From Papaver somniferum (taxonomy: Eukaryota > Streptophyta > Magnoliopsida > Ranunculales > Papaveraceae), in the NCBI RefSeq assembly GCF_003573695.1, contig NC_039367.1, positions 29,350,442-29,414,441 on the forward strand: a stretch of DNA of 64,000 bases. The letters run 5' to 3'. Position numbers and translations under genes: made by a program. Positions within the stretch are counted from its first letter, which is position 1. Every line of letters begins with the position of its first letter. The notes under the pieces are model-generated. The model did no database searches. It saw only the letters and a list, made by a program, of their open reading frames with translations, and had not been told where the DNA came from. Below, in pieces: positions 45,291-56,900 of this stretch.

Positions 45291-47092
45291 CTAGCTTCAA
45301 TTCCGATCCTGATGAGGTTTTGGCATTATACATAGCAGCAACAGAAGACGCAGTCAGCGCAGTGTTGGTCAAAACCAATACGAAGATAGAACAGCCTATC
45401 TATTACGTCAGTAAGACCCTCAATTCCGCGGAAAGGAACTACACAAAGATCAAACAGCTTATCCTAGCATTGGTATGGGCTACTCAAAAGATGAGAACCT
45501 ACTTCCTAACTCACTTCGTCCGGGTCCCATGTAAAGCACCACTGGAAGCAGTCCGCAAAAGCGCGGGAAAAGTGGGCAGAATAGCCAAGTGGAACACCCA
45601 CCTGGAACAATTCAACATCATTCATGAAATTCAACATTCTCGAAAATCCCAAGTTTTGGCGGATTTCTTAGTATACCTCCCCCTGGACAACGACGAAGAG
45701 ATTAAGGGAATACCAGAAGCCGATGAAGAAAGCAAGGATCCAATGGATATCCTCGAACCCGTGAGTCAAAGACAATGGGAAGTCTTCGTCGACGGTTCCA
45801 AAAATAAGGAAGGAGCAGGAATAGGCATTGTCATCACCACCCCAACCGGAGAAAGGATTGTACATGCACTCAGGTTAGAATTCAAAGAGCATACCAACAA
45901 CATCGTCGAATACGAGGCAGTTGTACATGCCCTCCGTGTAATAATAGAAATGGGGGTAACCGATGTAAGACTGGCAAGTGATTCGCAGCTTGTCATACGG
46001 CAAATAGGGCTCGAGTACAATGTGTACGATGACACCCTCTCCGCTTACATGGCCTTGGTCCAAACATTGGCATCACAAATTCCGAACATCAAGTTCCGGC
46101 ACTTATGCAGAAGGGATCTCAGGCACGCGGATGCCCTAGCATATATATCATCCATGCTGAAGGATAAAAGCGTCGAAGCTATTAAAATAACAAGGGTATA
46201 CGAGCCTTCGATTGCATCTCAATTCTCCTTCGCTACCAATCAAGATACAGTGGAAGAAAATATCGAAGACCAGGTAGGAGAAGACATCCATAACGATTTT
46301 GACGAAGAAGATATCCTGTCAAGAGAAAATCAAGACGAAGACTTCAGCAACGAAGATGATTGGAGAATGGTGATCCATGCGTTTCTCGAAAAGGGAAGCT
46401 TACCCGCAGATCATAAACAATCTAGGAAAATACTCTCCAAAGTAGGAAGATATGATCTCCGGGATGGGGCCCTGTACAAGAAATCCTTCCTCGGACCGTT
46501 ACTACGTTGCTTATCCCGGAAAGAGGGGCATCGAATTCTAAACGACATCCATTATGGTGACGCAGGGAATCATAGCGGCATGAGATCACTAGCCGACAAA
46601 GCAAAAACGCAAGGATATTACTGGCCCACAATGATACAGGATGCCGCAAGGATGTCCCGACGGTGTGAAGAATGTCAGCGCTTCGCCAAAAAGATACACG
46701 CACCGGCAACAATGTTAAATTCTGTAGATAGCCCGTGGCCATTTGCAAAATGGGGCATAGATATCGTCGGGCCTTTCGTCGAAGGGTCAGGGAAAAGAAG
46801 ATTTTTTATAGTAGCCACTGACCACTTCAGTAAATGGGTGGAAGCTAAAGCCTTAGCCAGGATCAGAGACGTGGATGTGTTTACTTTCATATTCCAGAAC
46901 ATCATTTGCAGGTTCGGAATACCAGCAGAAATCGTGTCCGATAATGGTAAGCAATTACAGGGGAAAAACATAGACATGCTCTTCGATACTTTCAAAATAA
47001 GGAAGAACAAATCCACCCCCATATACCCTCAAAGCAATGGACAGGCGGAATCCACTAACAAGACCCTCGCCCTTATACTCAAAAACAATTAG
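45245..47092 (+). CDS. RT1 dual RNase H and integrase
   Basis: 615 codons, polyprotein internal. Residues about 20-140 are the usual gypsy RNase H (LALYIAATEDAVSAVLV, ILALVWATQKMRTYF). Residues 178-305 form a second, archaeal-type RNase H (FVDGSKNKEGAGIGIVI, EYEAVVHAL, SDSQLVIRQI, HADALA). An acidic linker follows, then integrase: HHCC zinc finger (H436, H443, C474, C477) and core with D506 (GIDIVGPF), D567 (SDNGKQ) and E602 (NGQAEST). RNase H removes the RNA template; integrase inserts the DNA. The frame is lost at 47090 by what looks like a one-base deletion in an A run. Confidence 0.93.
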   Translation: MDRRMQRSLPKNQRTPSFNSDPDEVLALYIAATEDAVSAVLVKTNTKIEQPIYYVSKTLNSAERNYTKIKQLILALVWATQKMRTYFLTHFVRVPCKAPLEAVRKSAGKVGRIAKWNTHLEQFNIIHEIQHSRKSQVLADFLVYLPLDNDEEIKGIPEADEESKDPMDILEPVSQRQWEVFVDGSKNKEGAGIGIVITTPTGERIVHALRLEFKEHTNNIVEYEAVVHALRVIIEMGVTDVRLASDSQLVIRQIGLEYNVYDDTLSAYMALVQTLASQIPNIKFRHLCRRDLRHADALAYISSMLKDKSVEAIKITRVYEPSIASQFSFATNQDTVEENIEDQVGEDIHNDFDEEDILSRENQDEDFSNEDDWRMVIHAFLEKGSLPADHKQSRKILSKVGRYDLRDGALYKKSFLGPLLRCLSRKEGHRILNDIHYGDAGNHSGMRSLADKAKTQGYYWPTMIQDAARMSRRCEECQRFAKKIHAPATMLNSVDSPWPFAKWGIDIVGPFVEGSGKRRFFIVATDHFSKWVEAKALARIRDVDVFTFIFQNIICRFGIPAEIVSDNGKQLQGKNIDMLFDTFKIRKNKSTPIYPQSNGQAESTNKTLALILKNN

Positions 47093-47595
47093 ACGAACAT
47101 AAGGGGCGATGGTGTGAACAGTTGCATAATGTGTTATGGGCATACAGAACAACAAGAAGATCTGCCACTGGGGAATCCCCGTTTCTCCTCACTTATGGAG
47201 CTGAAGCAGTCATCCCAACAGAGATCCTCATGCCAACCACAAAGACCGAAACATGGGAGAAAAATCTCACAACAGACATGATGTTAGAGAGATTGGACGA
47301 TCTAGAAGGAAGAAGGGAAGCAACATTGCAGAATATGGAAAATTATCAACGAAGACTAGCAAGGGAGTACAACAAAAAGGTAAAGCTTCAAAATTTTGTA
47401 GAGGGGCAGTATGTGTTGAGAACAATCCCACAGTATCAACGAGAAAAGAGATGGGGAAAGTTAGCACATACGTGGGGAGGACCTTTTATAATACACGACA
47501 TTGCGGGAAACAGTTCCTACTACCTTTGCAATCTAAAAGGCGAGGTCCTCCAGCATCCTTGGAATGCTAAGTGGCTTAAACCATATTACCCATAG
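47093..47595 (+). pseudogene. RT1 integrase C-terminal part (frameshifted)
   Basis: Out of frame with the preceding ORF: VLWAYRTTRRSATGESPF and LLTYGAEAVIPTEI, then the GPFIIHDIAG..YYLCNLKG module and the end at PYYP. This is the usual integrase C-terminus of Tat elements; there is no chromodomain. Confidence 0.9.
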
Positions 47596-47967
47596 GAGCA
47601 ACGCAGCTTTGCATCTGCGTGAAGAAGACCAGAAGAAGAAGGCAGCGTGACCGCTCTACATGTTTCTATCTCTGGACGAGGAATTGCAGGCCTCAACCTA
47701 TCAATCAAACAAGCTTTCTAAAATTCAAATAAACAAAACCTATCAACAATATTGGGGAAAGCAGTTAATCTACAATCTCTCAGGGCTCCCCCATCAGTGT
47801 CCATAAGTGTAAGACCAGGGGGAAGGCACCCAGCAGAAAGAGATACCCAACCAATCTTAAGGCAACGGGTCGACGGAATGAGTGTATGTAAATATTTTAA
47901 CCCCATATCCTAGAACGTTGCATCGGCCCCCACCGTCTGGGATGCCGCGGTCTTCCTGCTGCGGTCT
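47596..47967 (+). other. Spacer between pol and the antisense gene
   Basis: No coding region on + . Sense and antisense transcripts would end facing each other here. Nothing recognisable. Confidence 0.5.
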
Positions 47968-50900
47968 CTACTTAGATGATGCCGCCCCATCAGCAGGGTT
48001 GTTCCGAAGAGTTGAAGGGACGCTCCCACCATATGAGGGTCCCGAGGATCCAGGCAAGGAGGAAGGTGATGAGTGCTAAAAAGTGCATATTTCTATATAT
48101 TTTTCTTGGCATTTAACTCATCTTTTGTGCATTAATTCTACATTTTATCCCATATTCTGTGTTTTCGTTGTTTTCAAGAATAAATACTTTTCTTAATTAA
48201 TTTTGCATTTTTAGGTACTAAATAAAGCCTGGTTATCTCACGGAGCGAAAAGAGCAAAGGAACGGCAAAGACTCCCGCAGAAAGGCAGCGAAGAATGATG
48301 ATTGCAAGAGCCGGATCAACTAGAAGTGGGCTTGAAGAGGAAGAATTGTTCTTAAAGAAGATATGGGCTTGGCATACCCAAGGCCCAAAACCCTTACCCA
48401 AATCCATTTCCATTATCCATACCCATTTCCATGAGAGCCGTCAGATTGGATCCATCTCATCATCCAACGACCGCCTCATCATTGTGCATCAAAATCCGAA
48501 GCTCCTGTCAAACACCATGGTACCTAACTCCATCTGAAGCCGTCAGTTTTGTTGTATCTCATAATCCAACGGTCGCTACATACCTCTCCATCGTAGCCGT
48601 TCGATTCAATCTATATGAGATCATCCAACGCTCTTTACTCGCTGTTCGTAAAATTTCTTTATCCCTGCTTCACACCCTAGCAACCGAACACCTACACCCC
48701 AAACAAACAGACCCTAATCTCATTATCCATCGAGCTCTCTTCTCCCAAAATTTCATCTTCTTCTCCCACTGCAACTTCTTCCCCGACCATGGCAGAACTG
48801 CTCTCTGCCTCCACCTCGAGCTTCACCACTTCCACCTTCACCCGACATCCCAGAAACCAAGACCCATCACTCTAAACTCTATCTCTCTCACCTCTATCTC
48901 ATTCACCCTATGAGATAAATCTAAGAGAGCTAGGGTTTGAGTACCAGTCGACATGAGCATCAGAGAGTATGGGAAAAGAAGGAGAGGACGAGAAGGAAGC
49001 ATGGGTCGAGCACAGGGGAGACAAATTCAGAGAATCAGTGAGTTTAATTTCCAATTTAAAAATTAGGGTTTCCAATTTAGGGTTTCTGAAAATTTGGGTA
49101 TTTTGTAATACTATAAAAGGGAAGTGTTAGGGATGTAGAAAGTATGCCTGGATTAGCCAGAGCACCACCAAGAGGCCTGGAATAGCCAGGACCTCAGCTG
49201 TTAATGTTGTTTCAATTTCAGTTCATTTTAATCTTCAGTTGTTTCATCAAATTCATCATGTTCTAGTTTATTTGCTAAGGGGGAGATGAAATCATGATGC
49301 TTCTGCTAATTTAATCCAAGCTAGATATTGTGCTTGTTGTGCTGAAATGTTTAGGATAGTCTTAATCAAAGCACTTTAGTTGTGATTAGAACATCCTTTA
49401 GGTTGTTAAAACACCTAAGTGGCTTCTCTGTGGGTAGTTGCAGTGTGAGAGCCCCAACTACTACTAGGATTAGAATTATCTTAGTGCCTTTAGCTTCCTT
49501 TCTAACCCAACCCTTTGATGAGCAACAGGCATAGAACCTCCACTGCCATCTAGTTAGTCAGTTGAGCCAAGAAGCTCATTGATAACTTTAAAAGGGACAA
49601 GAGCAGTATTGAACTGAAATTAACTTAGTCTAGGTGAAATGGTGGAATCTAATCCCTAGTCTTCACCCAAAATCCCTCTTTCCTTTACTGTTTCTTGTTT
49701 TTGTTTGATTCCCTTTACTTCTTTGCTGTCACTTCACTGCCTTAGGCTCGTTTCCCTTGTTTCATTAGCTCACTGCCACTGCTACACTTAGAGATCTAGC
49801 TTAGCTAGGAAAACTTCATAACACCCCAAGTCCCTGTGGATTCGACCCGTACTTGTGCACTCACTGCAACAACACCGTGCACTTGCAGTGTCACTGTAGG
49901 CATCCATTTATTCATCTTATTTACACATCTATATAAGCGTACCAAGTTGCTGTTGTGCTGTTGCTCTGCTGTGGACCTGTGAACCTGCAAAGCCTGCTGT
50001 TGTGCTGTTGCTGCTGCTGCTGATCTGCTCCTGCTGCTAGGCCTGAAGTGGTGCTGCTGCCATTCATAAGCCAAGCCCAACTGGGCCTTGAGTGTTGAAG
50101 CCAAAGCTTAGGATGATCCAAATCCCAACTGGGCTTTTGCAACCAAACTGAGCAGCTGGGCTGTGCTTAAGCAAGTAATCCTAAACCCATTAAGAGAACC
50201 CAACCTGTGGGCTTCCATTTTTAATTTGTGGGCTTGTAATAATTTTTTCCATTTTTCTGTTGGGTTTGTAATTAATTTCTTGTGGGCTTGTTTGTTTAAT
50301 TGCTTGTGGGCTTGTGGTGTTATATTGATTTGGGCCTGTAGTTTTAAATTAGAAAAACTGAACTTTTAAAAGCCCAACTGGGCCTCAGACCAAACAAGCA
50401 ACAGTTGGGCTATTTCAAAAGCTACATTGGGCTTCAGTTTACACATTGTGGGCTTAGTTCACCTTCCCTTGGCAAAGCAATTTCTCCCACCAATTTGGGC
50501 TTGCTCCCAACACTAAAACCAAAATTCTTGCTCCCAATACTAAAACCAAAATTTTTGCTCCCAATTAAAAACCAAATTTCTTTTTCAAACCCGACAAAAC
50601 CAAATATTACCCATAAAACCAAATTTTTCCCAAAAATCCAAACCCATTAAAAACCAAATTTTGGGCTTTGTAACATAGTTACTTAGCTTTTGAGCCAAAT
50701 CATGTCTAGATCTTGGTCTACAGTTGGGGAATACAACAAATCCCTTAGAGAACTTGCGTATGGACATACTCCACGTTATGAACCTCCCATGGACCATGAT
50801 GTCAATAGTTATAGGAATTATTATGGACATTTTCAAAGTCCCGAGCCTCAATACATGAACCCTAATAACTATTCACACATGCATCATTCACCACAACGTG

Positions 50901-53900
50901 AAAATAAACATTTTGCTAGTGCCTCACTCACACAATCATCACTGATCGATCAATTAGAAGCTCGAATCGCAGCTTTAAAAATGCAATCACATGAGGAATC
51001 TGTCACATCTAATTTTCTTAGGCAACCTGAAATCTATGCATGTCCCGCATGTGGTAGTTTAGACCATCCTGTTGAGAATTGTCATATGTTGCATAATTTT
51101 AGGAAATCTAGAGAAAATCCAAGGTATGAAATGCCCATAAATTATGAGAATGGTAGTCATTGGGACCATAATCAATCCTTTGAGGGTTGCGATCAATATT
51201 TTGTAAACCCTAATGACCATGCACACATGTACCATCCACCACAATTTGAACATGAAGAATTTTGTACTCCCATGAATTTAGACTCCACCAAAGAAGCTTT
51301 AAGACTCAGTAAGCAAAACTTTGATAGATCTACATCACGAATTCATGCATATTTAGACCAGATTTTGCTTCACCTACAAAAGGAGGAAATTCATGAGGAA
51401 ATGTATGTTGTCCCTAATGAAGTGTCTAGTCCCATTCATGTAAATGATGTTGAATATGAACCTAATTTAGAGGACCATGAATCGACTAATGACACCACCA
51501 CTGTTAATGAGGACCAATATGCATGCTACCATGATGATGATTATGATGATTATGATGATATGTTAGAAGAACATGAAAATATTGTGGAACCTGTTGGTTC
51601 AATAACATATGGCTTCTCGCCATCGACCTTCATGAATGTTGTTTTATCTAATACTCATTGTAATTCATATGATTTTGATATTGACATGGGATTCGTACAA
51701 TTATTCTGCGAAGATGAGCATGACATAGGAATAGTTGAATCTTCTGTAGACACTAATGATAATATGCATGAAAATATATTTGATGTGTCTGATTCTCTAC
51801 CTAGGTCACATTGTGATATTTCTTCTGATTTGCCGATGCATGAGAATAAATTTTTTGATGACTCTGATTGTGATCTTGCCAATTTGTTTGATGATTGTGA
51901 GCATGTTGTGATACGTGTAGAAGACTTAGGAGATGTTGATGTGATTAGTAATGATGTGTCTATCTTCCTACATAAGTCACAATCTGATGGCCTTCCACCC
52001 AACCTAGATTTGGTTTGTACCCATATTGTCAAACCGACTTTTCTGAGAGTCCCTAATCTAGGTTTGGAACTGTGTGCTTCCCAAGTCCTTTTGGACTATT
52101 TTGCATCTAAGTATAATATCTTTGAGGAGCCACAGTTGGAATTAGCATGTTTGCCCGTCCCTAGCAAAGTTCATTTCGAGCTAGACCTTGTGCATGATGA
52201 ACCCCCAAAACTGCGAGATTTTGTTTCCAAAATTTTATCCGTTGAAAAATCCAGGTTTGGGGGTAGCTCATTTTGTTTCACAGTTTCACTTGCGTTTCTT
52301 TCCTGTTATATTTGTGTGAAGCTGTTGAAACCTCTACACTTTGTCTTTTGAGTTGATCCTCAACTCTTTAGATTGTTAGTGTATGGTGAATTTTTTGTAT
52401 ATAATCCAGTAGATAAAATTTCTTAAAAACCTTTTGTTCCTTTTGTATATATTTTGCTAATCCAATATGATCTCGGCTGACATATGTTGGATTCTTGCCT
52501 TGAATAACGGAGTTTTAATATTTCTTTCGCCGAAATCGGGTATTCTCTTTCCTTTTTCTCTACTCAACATGATCCTCTTCATATGTTGTATTATAATTTT
52601 GTTCATATTTTGAAACATTGAGTACAATGTTTAGTTTAGGTTTGGGGGTGAAAAGTAGATACTTTGATAATATGCCATAATTGAAAGAAAAAAAAAGAGC
52701 AGAACTCCTTCTTTTTTAAAAAATTTAAAAATTCCAAAAATTAAAAAATTAAAAAATCATAAAAATGGAGCTCATTTACCTTGAAATGTTGACTCTTGTG
52801 CAAATATGTAATTATTAGGAGTCTTAGTCTAGATATTTAGGCACCCCTGATTCTAGCACAATTCACATAGTGATAAGAAACTTGCACGCGCACGATCTAC
52901 CAATATATGTATAGCCTCATCCTTGAGGTGTTCTATCGGAAGTTTTAGTTGCCAATCACTTTAGAATACTGAACGAAACTTGACTAGCTTGTTCTTTGGT
53001 TGGTTGGGATAGAAGGTGGAGGTTACATTAAGAAAGACAACCATCGAATTTAACTGGGTGCATCAAAAAGGGCTACCTCTTGCAAAGTGTCATGTAATTT
53101 TTTGTTTCTTTTTGCTTATGTATCAAAAGTGTTACCTTGTTAAAAAAAATGTATATATTCAGAAAAAAAAAAAAAATCAAGTATTTTTCAACTCCATCCT
53201 CTCTTGTTCCAAAAATAAAAGAGAGTAGTCAATGTAAATAAGAGTCATGTAAAGAGTCATTTTGTTGTTTCATTGTAATAAGCAAGGAGGGTGTATGCCA
53301 TTGATGTACAACGCGAGTAATTGTGAAACACCTCCTACTCATTCACAATTCTCGTAAAGTCCGGACAGCTAGCTAGATTTCGACCTTGATTCTTAGCCTG
53401 AGAAACTATCTCTTGGTGATTAGTAGTCATAACATCCGATCTTTCTTTACACATGTGTAGATAAACTTTACACTCTTATCACATGTATTTATTTGTTATC
53501 AGTGCTAGGATTGTGCCTTAGATAGCTAGATTGACATCTCCATTTTGCTGTGAGCTTAAACTGTCTTGCACATGTCACATTTGATGGAATCTGAGCTTAT
53601 ATTTTGTCCTAGAACTTTGTAGGTACGTTCTAAGAAAACCTTCACGAGACTTCACTCGTCCACTAGGGACACTTAGTGGTTTAAAAGGCTTATTGCATAC
53701 GCTAAATGCATTCGAGAGACCAGCGACAGTGGTATAGGTAGGATTTCCTTAGTTTTGTTTTACTTGAGGACAAGTAAAATTCAGGTTTGGGGGTATTTGA
53801 TGAGTGCTAAAAAGTGCATGTTTCTATATATTTTTCTTGGCATTTAACTCATCTTTTGTGCATTAATTCTACATTTTATCCCATATTCTGTGTTTTCGTT

Positions 53901-56900
53901 GTTTTCAAGAATAAATACTTTTCTTAATTAATTTTGCATTTTTAGGTACTAAATAAAGCCTGGTTATCTCACGGAGCGAAAAGAGCAAAGGAACGGCAAA
54001 GACTCCCGCAGAAAGGCAGCGAAGAATGATGATTGCAAGAGCCGGATCAACTAGAAGTGGGCTTGAAGAGGAAGAATTGTTCTTAAAGAAGATATGGGCT
54101 TGGCATACCCAAGGCCTAAAACCCTTACCCAAATCCATTTCCATTATCCATACCCATTTCCATGAGAGCCGTCAGATTGGATCCATCTCATCATCCAACG
54201 ACCGCCTCATCATTGTGCATCAAAATCCGAAGCTCCTGTCAAACACCATGGTACCTAACTCCATCTGAAGCCGTCAGTTTTGTTGTATCTCATAATCCAA
54301 CGGTCGCTACATACCTCTCCATCGTAGCCGTTCGATTCAATCTATATGAGATCATCCAACGCTCTTTACTCGCTGTTCGTAAAATTTCTTTATCCCTGCT
54401 TCACACCCTAGCAACCGAACACCTACACCCCAAACAAACAGACCCTAATCTCATTATCCATCGAGCTCTCTTCTCCCAAAATTTCATCTTCTTCTCCCAC
54501 TGCAACTTCTTCCCCGACCATGGCAGAACTGCTCTCTGCCTCCACCTCGAGCTTCACCACTTCCACCTTCACCCGACATCCCAGAAACCAAGACCCATCA
54601 CTCTAAACTCTATCTCTCTCACCTCTATCTCATTCACCCTATGAGATAAATCTAAGAGAGCTAGGGTTTGAGTACCAGTCGACATGAGCATCAGAGAGTA
54701 TGGGAAAAGAAGGAGAGAACTAGAAGGAAGCATGGGTCGAGCACAGAGGAGACAAATTCAGAGAATCAGTGAGTTTAATTTCCAATTTAAAAATTAGGGT
54801 TTCCAATTTAGGGTTTCTGAAAATTTGGGTATTTTGTAATACTATAAAAGGGAAGTGTTAGGGATGTAGAAAGTATGCCTGGATTAGCCAGAGCACCACC
54901 AAGAGGCCTGGAATAGCCAGGACCTCAGCTGTTAATGTTGTTTCAATTTCAGTTCATTTTAATCTTCAGTTGTTTCATCAAATTCATCATGTTCTAGTTT
55001 ATTTGCTAAGGGGGAGATGAAATCATGATGCTTCTGCTAATTTAATCCAAGCTAGATATTGTGCTTGTTGTGCTGAAATGTTTAGGATAGTCTTAATCAA
55101 AGCACTTTAGTTGTGATTAGAACATCCTTTAGGTTGTTAAAACACCTAAGTGGCTTCTCTGTGGGTAGTTGCAGTGTGAGAGCCCCAACTACTACTAGGA
55201 TTAGAATTATCTTAGTGCCTTTAGCTTCCTTTCTAACCCAACCCTTTGATGAGCAGCAGGCATAGAACCTCCACTGCCATCTAGTTAGTCAGTTGAGCCA
55301 AGAAGCTCATTGATAACTTTAAAAGGGACAAGAGCAGTATTGAACTGAGATTAACTTAGTCTAGGTGAAATGGTGGAATCTAATCCCTAGTCTTCACCCA
55401 AAATCCCTCTTTCCTTTACTGTTTCTTGTTTTTATTTGATTCCCTTTACTTCTTTGCTGTCACTTCACTGCCTTAGGCTCATTGCCCTTGTTTCATTAGC
55501 TCACTGCCACTGCTACACTTAGAGATCTAGCTTAGCTAGGAAAACTTCATAACACCCCAAGTCCCTGTGGATTCGACCCGTACTTGTGCACTCACTGCAA
55601 CAACACCGTGCACTTGCGGTATCACTGTAGGCATCCATTTATTCATCTTATTTACACATATATATAATCCTACCAGCAGGTACTGGACGATGCGGATAGC
55701 TCTTCACGAGGCCATGCTCGGTCTTAAGGCCAAGCTCAATCTTCTCCAGCATCTTGTTTGTCTCCTCAGCCAATTGAGACCGAGCCTTATGCATAATAAC
55801 TGTCGTCCTCTGCTGGGCTTGGGATAACAACGAAGATAGACAATTCACTTATTTAGAAGCAGCACCAACGGCCTCCTCGCGGCATGCCGCCAAACTCTTA
55901 AAATGATCAGTCTGTTCTTCCTGCCGCGCTAAGGAAGATTGAGCCTTTTCAAATTTTTCATTTGCAACACGGAGTTGTCCCTCGAGCTCTGAAAAAGACA
56001 ACACCAGGGAGTTAGCACAGAAAAGACACAATCACACTCGATGAAATAGGGTTATACCTTCGACACAAGCCGAAGCCTCTTCATACTCATTAATAACCGC
56101 ATCTCGCGCTTCATCAAGATGGTCATATTCCGCGGATAATTTCTTATAATCTAGTTGAAGGTTGGTGAGAGTAAATTTACTGGCATCTAATTCTACCTGC
56201 TTCATCGAATCCATGTGACGAAGGTGGTTGACTTCGTTGTTTATTTCTGATACCCCTTTGCTAAGTCTGTACATACATACTTCGAGATTTCTCTCAGACT
56301 CAGGCTGGCGGGATATTTCAGCGCGAGACGCAGAAAGGGCTTTGCTTAGAGCCCCAACTTCGGCTCTGGCATCGTCCCTTTATCTGGTAAGACACAACAT
56401 GCTCTCCTTAACTCCCGGAAAAGGAAGGGAGCGAGCCTTTCGTAATTCCTCTTCCAGAAGATGTATTCTAGACTCCAACAATGAAGTGCGCTCACGGGAT
56501 TCCCGCATATTCTCACGTGTCCACAGCAGCGTACCATTGAACAAAGTACGGTCATGGTTATACAGATTCTGCATATCAACCATTTGAACATGCCTTGCGC
56601 GCCATCCCTCAGCCCGAGCGTCCCACTTTTTGGCTTCGCTCTTAATTTTCTCGACCAGCTCTTTGATACGAGATTTTTGTCGTGCCCTTTCGTTTCGAAG
56701 ACATATCAGCTCGAGGACGCCACCCACTGGAGATAGGGTGGGGAGACTCAGAAAGAACAACTAAGTAGTATAGAGGAATTACGACGAACTGCGAGGGTAA
56801 AAGAGGAAAAAGAACCAAACCTGTGAAAGCTGAAACTTGGAAGCGAGTTTGCTCTAACTCAGCGCGAACGGCAGCAAGCTCTGAACGAAGACCAGCCTCC

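Larger units (their letters stand above)
48067..55675 (+). mobile_element. Element Z: related gag-only element without a PBS
   Basis: 7.6 kb: LTRs of equal length (1878 bp; 48067-49944 and 53798-55675), one long ORF, and a PPT at 53783-53797. Target duplication GAAGG (48062-48066) against GCAGG (55676-55680), one mismatch. Removing Z and one copy keeps the antisense gene exon E in frame. After the 5' LTR the expected TGGCGCCG.. primer site is replaced by AGTTGCTGTTGTGCTG. Distantly the same family as X and Y. Confidence 0.93.

Noticed and set aside
48431..48913. 160-codon ORF, identical copy at 54162-54644
   Set aside because: Same place in both LTRs of Z, upstream of the TATA box; no domain. 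LTR ORFs are usually fortuitous.
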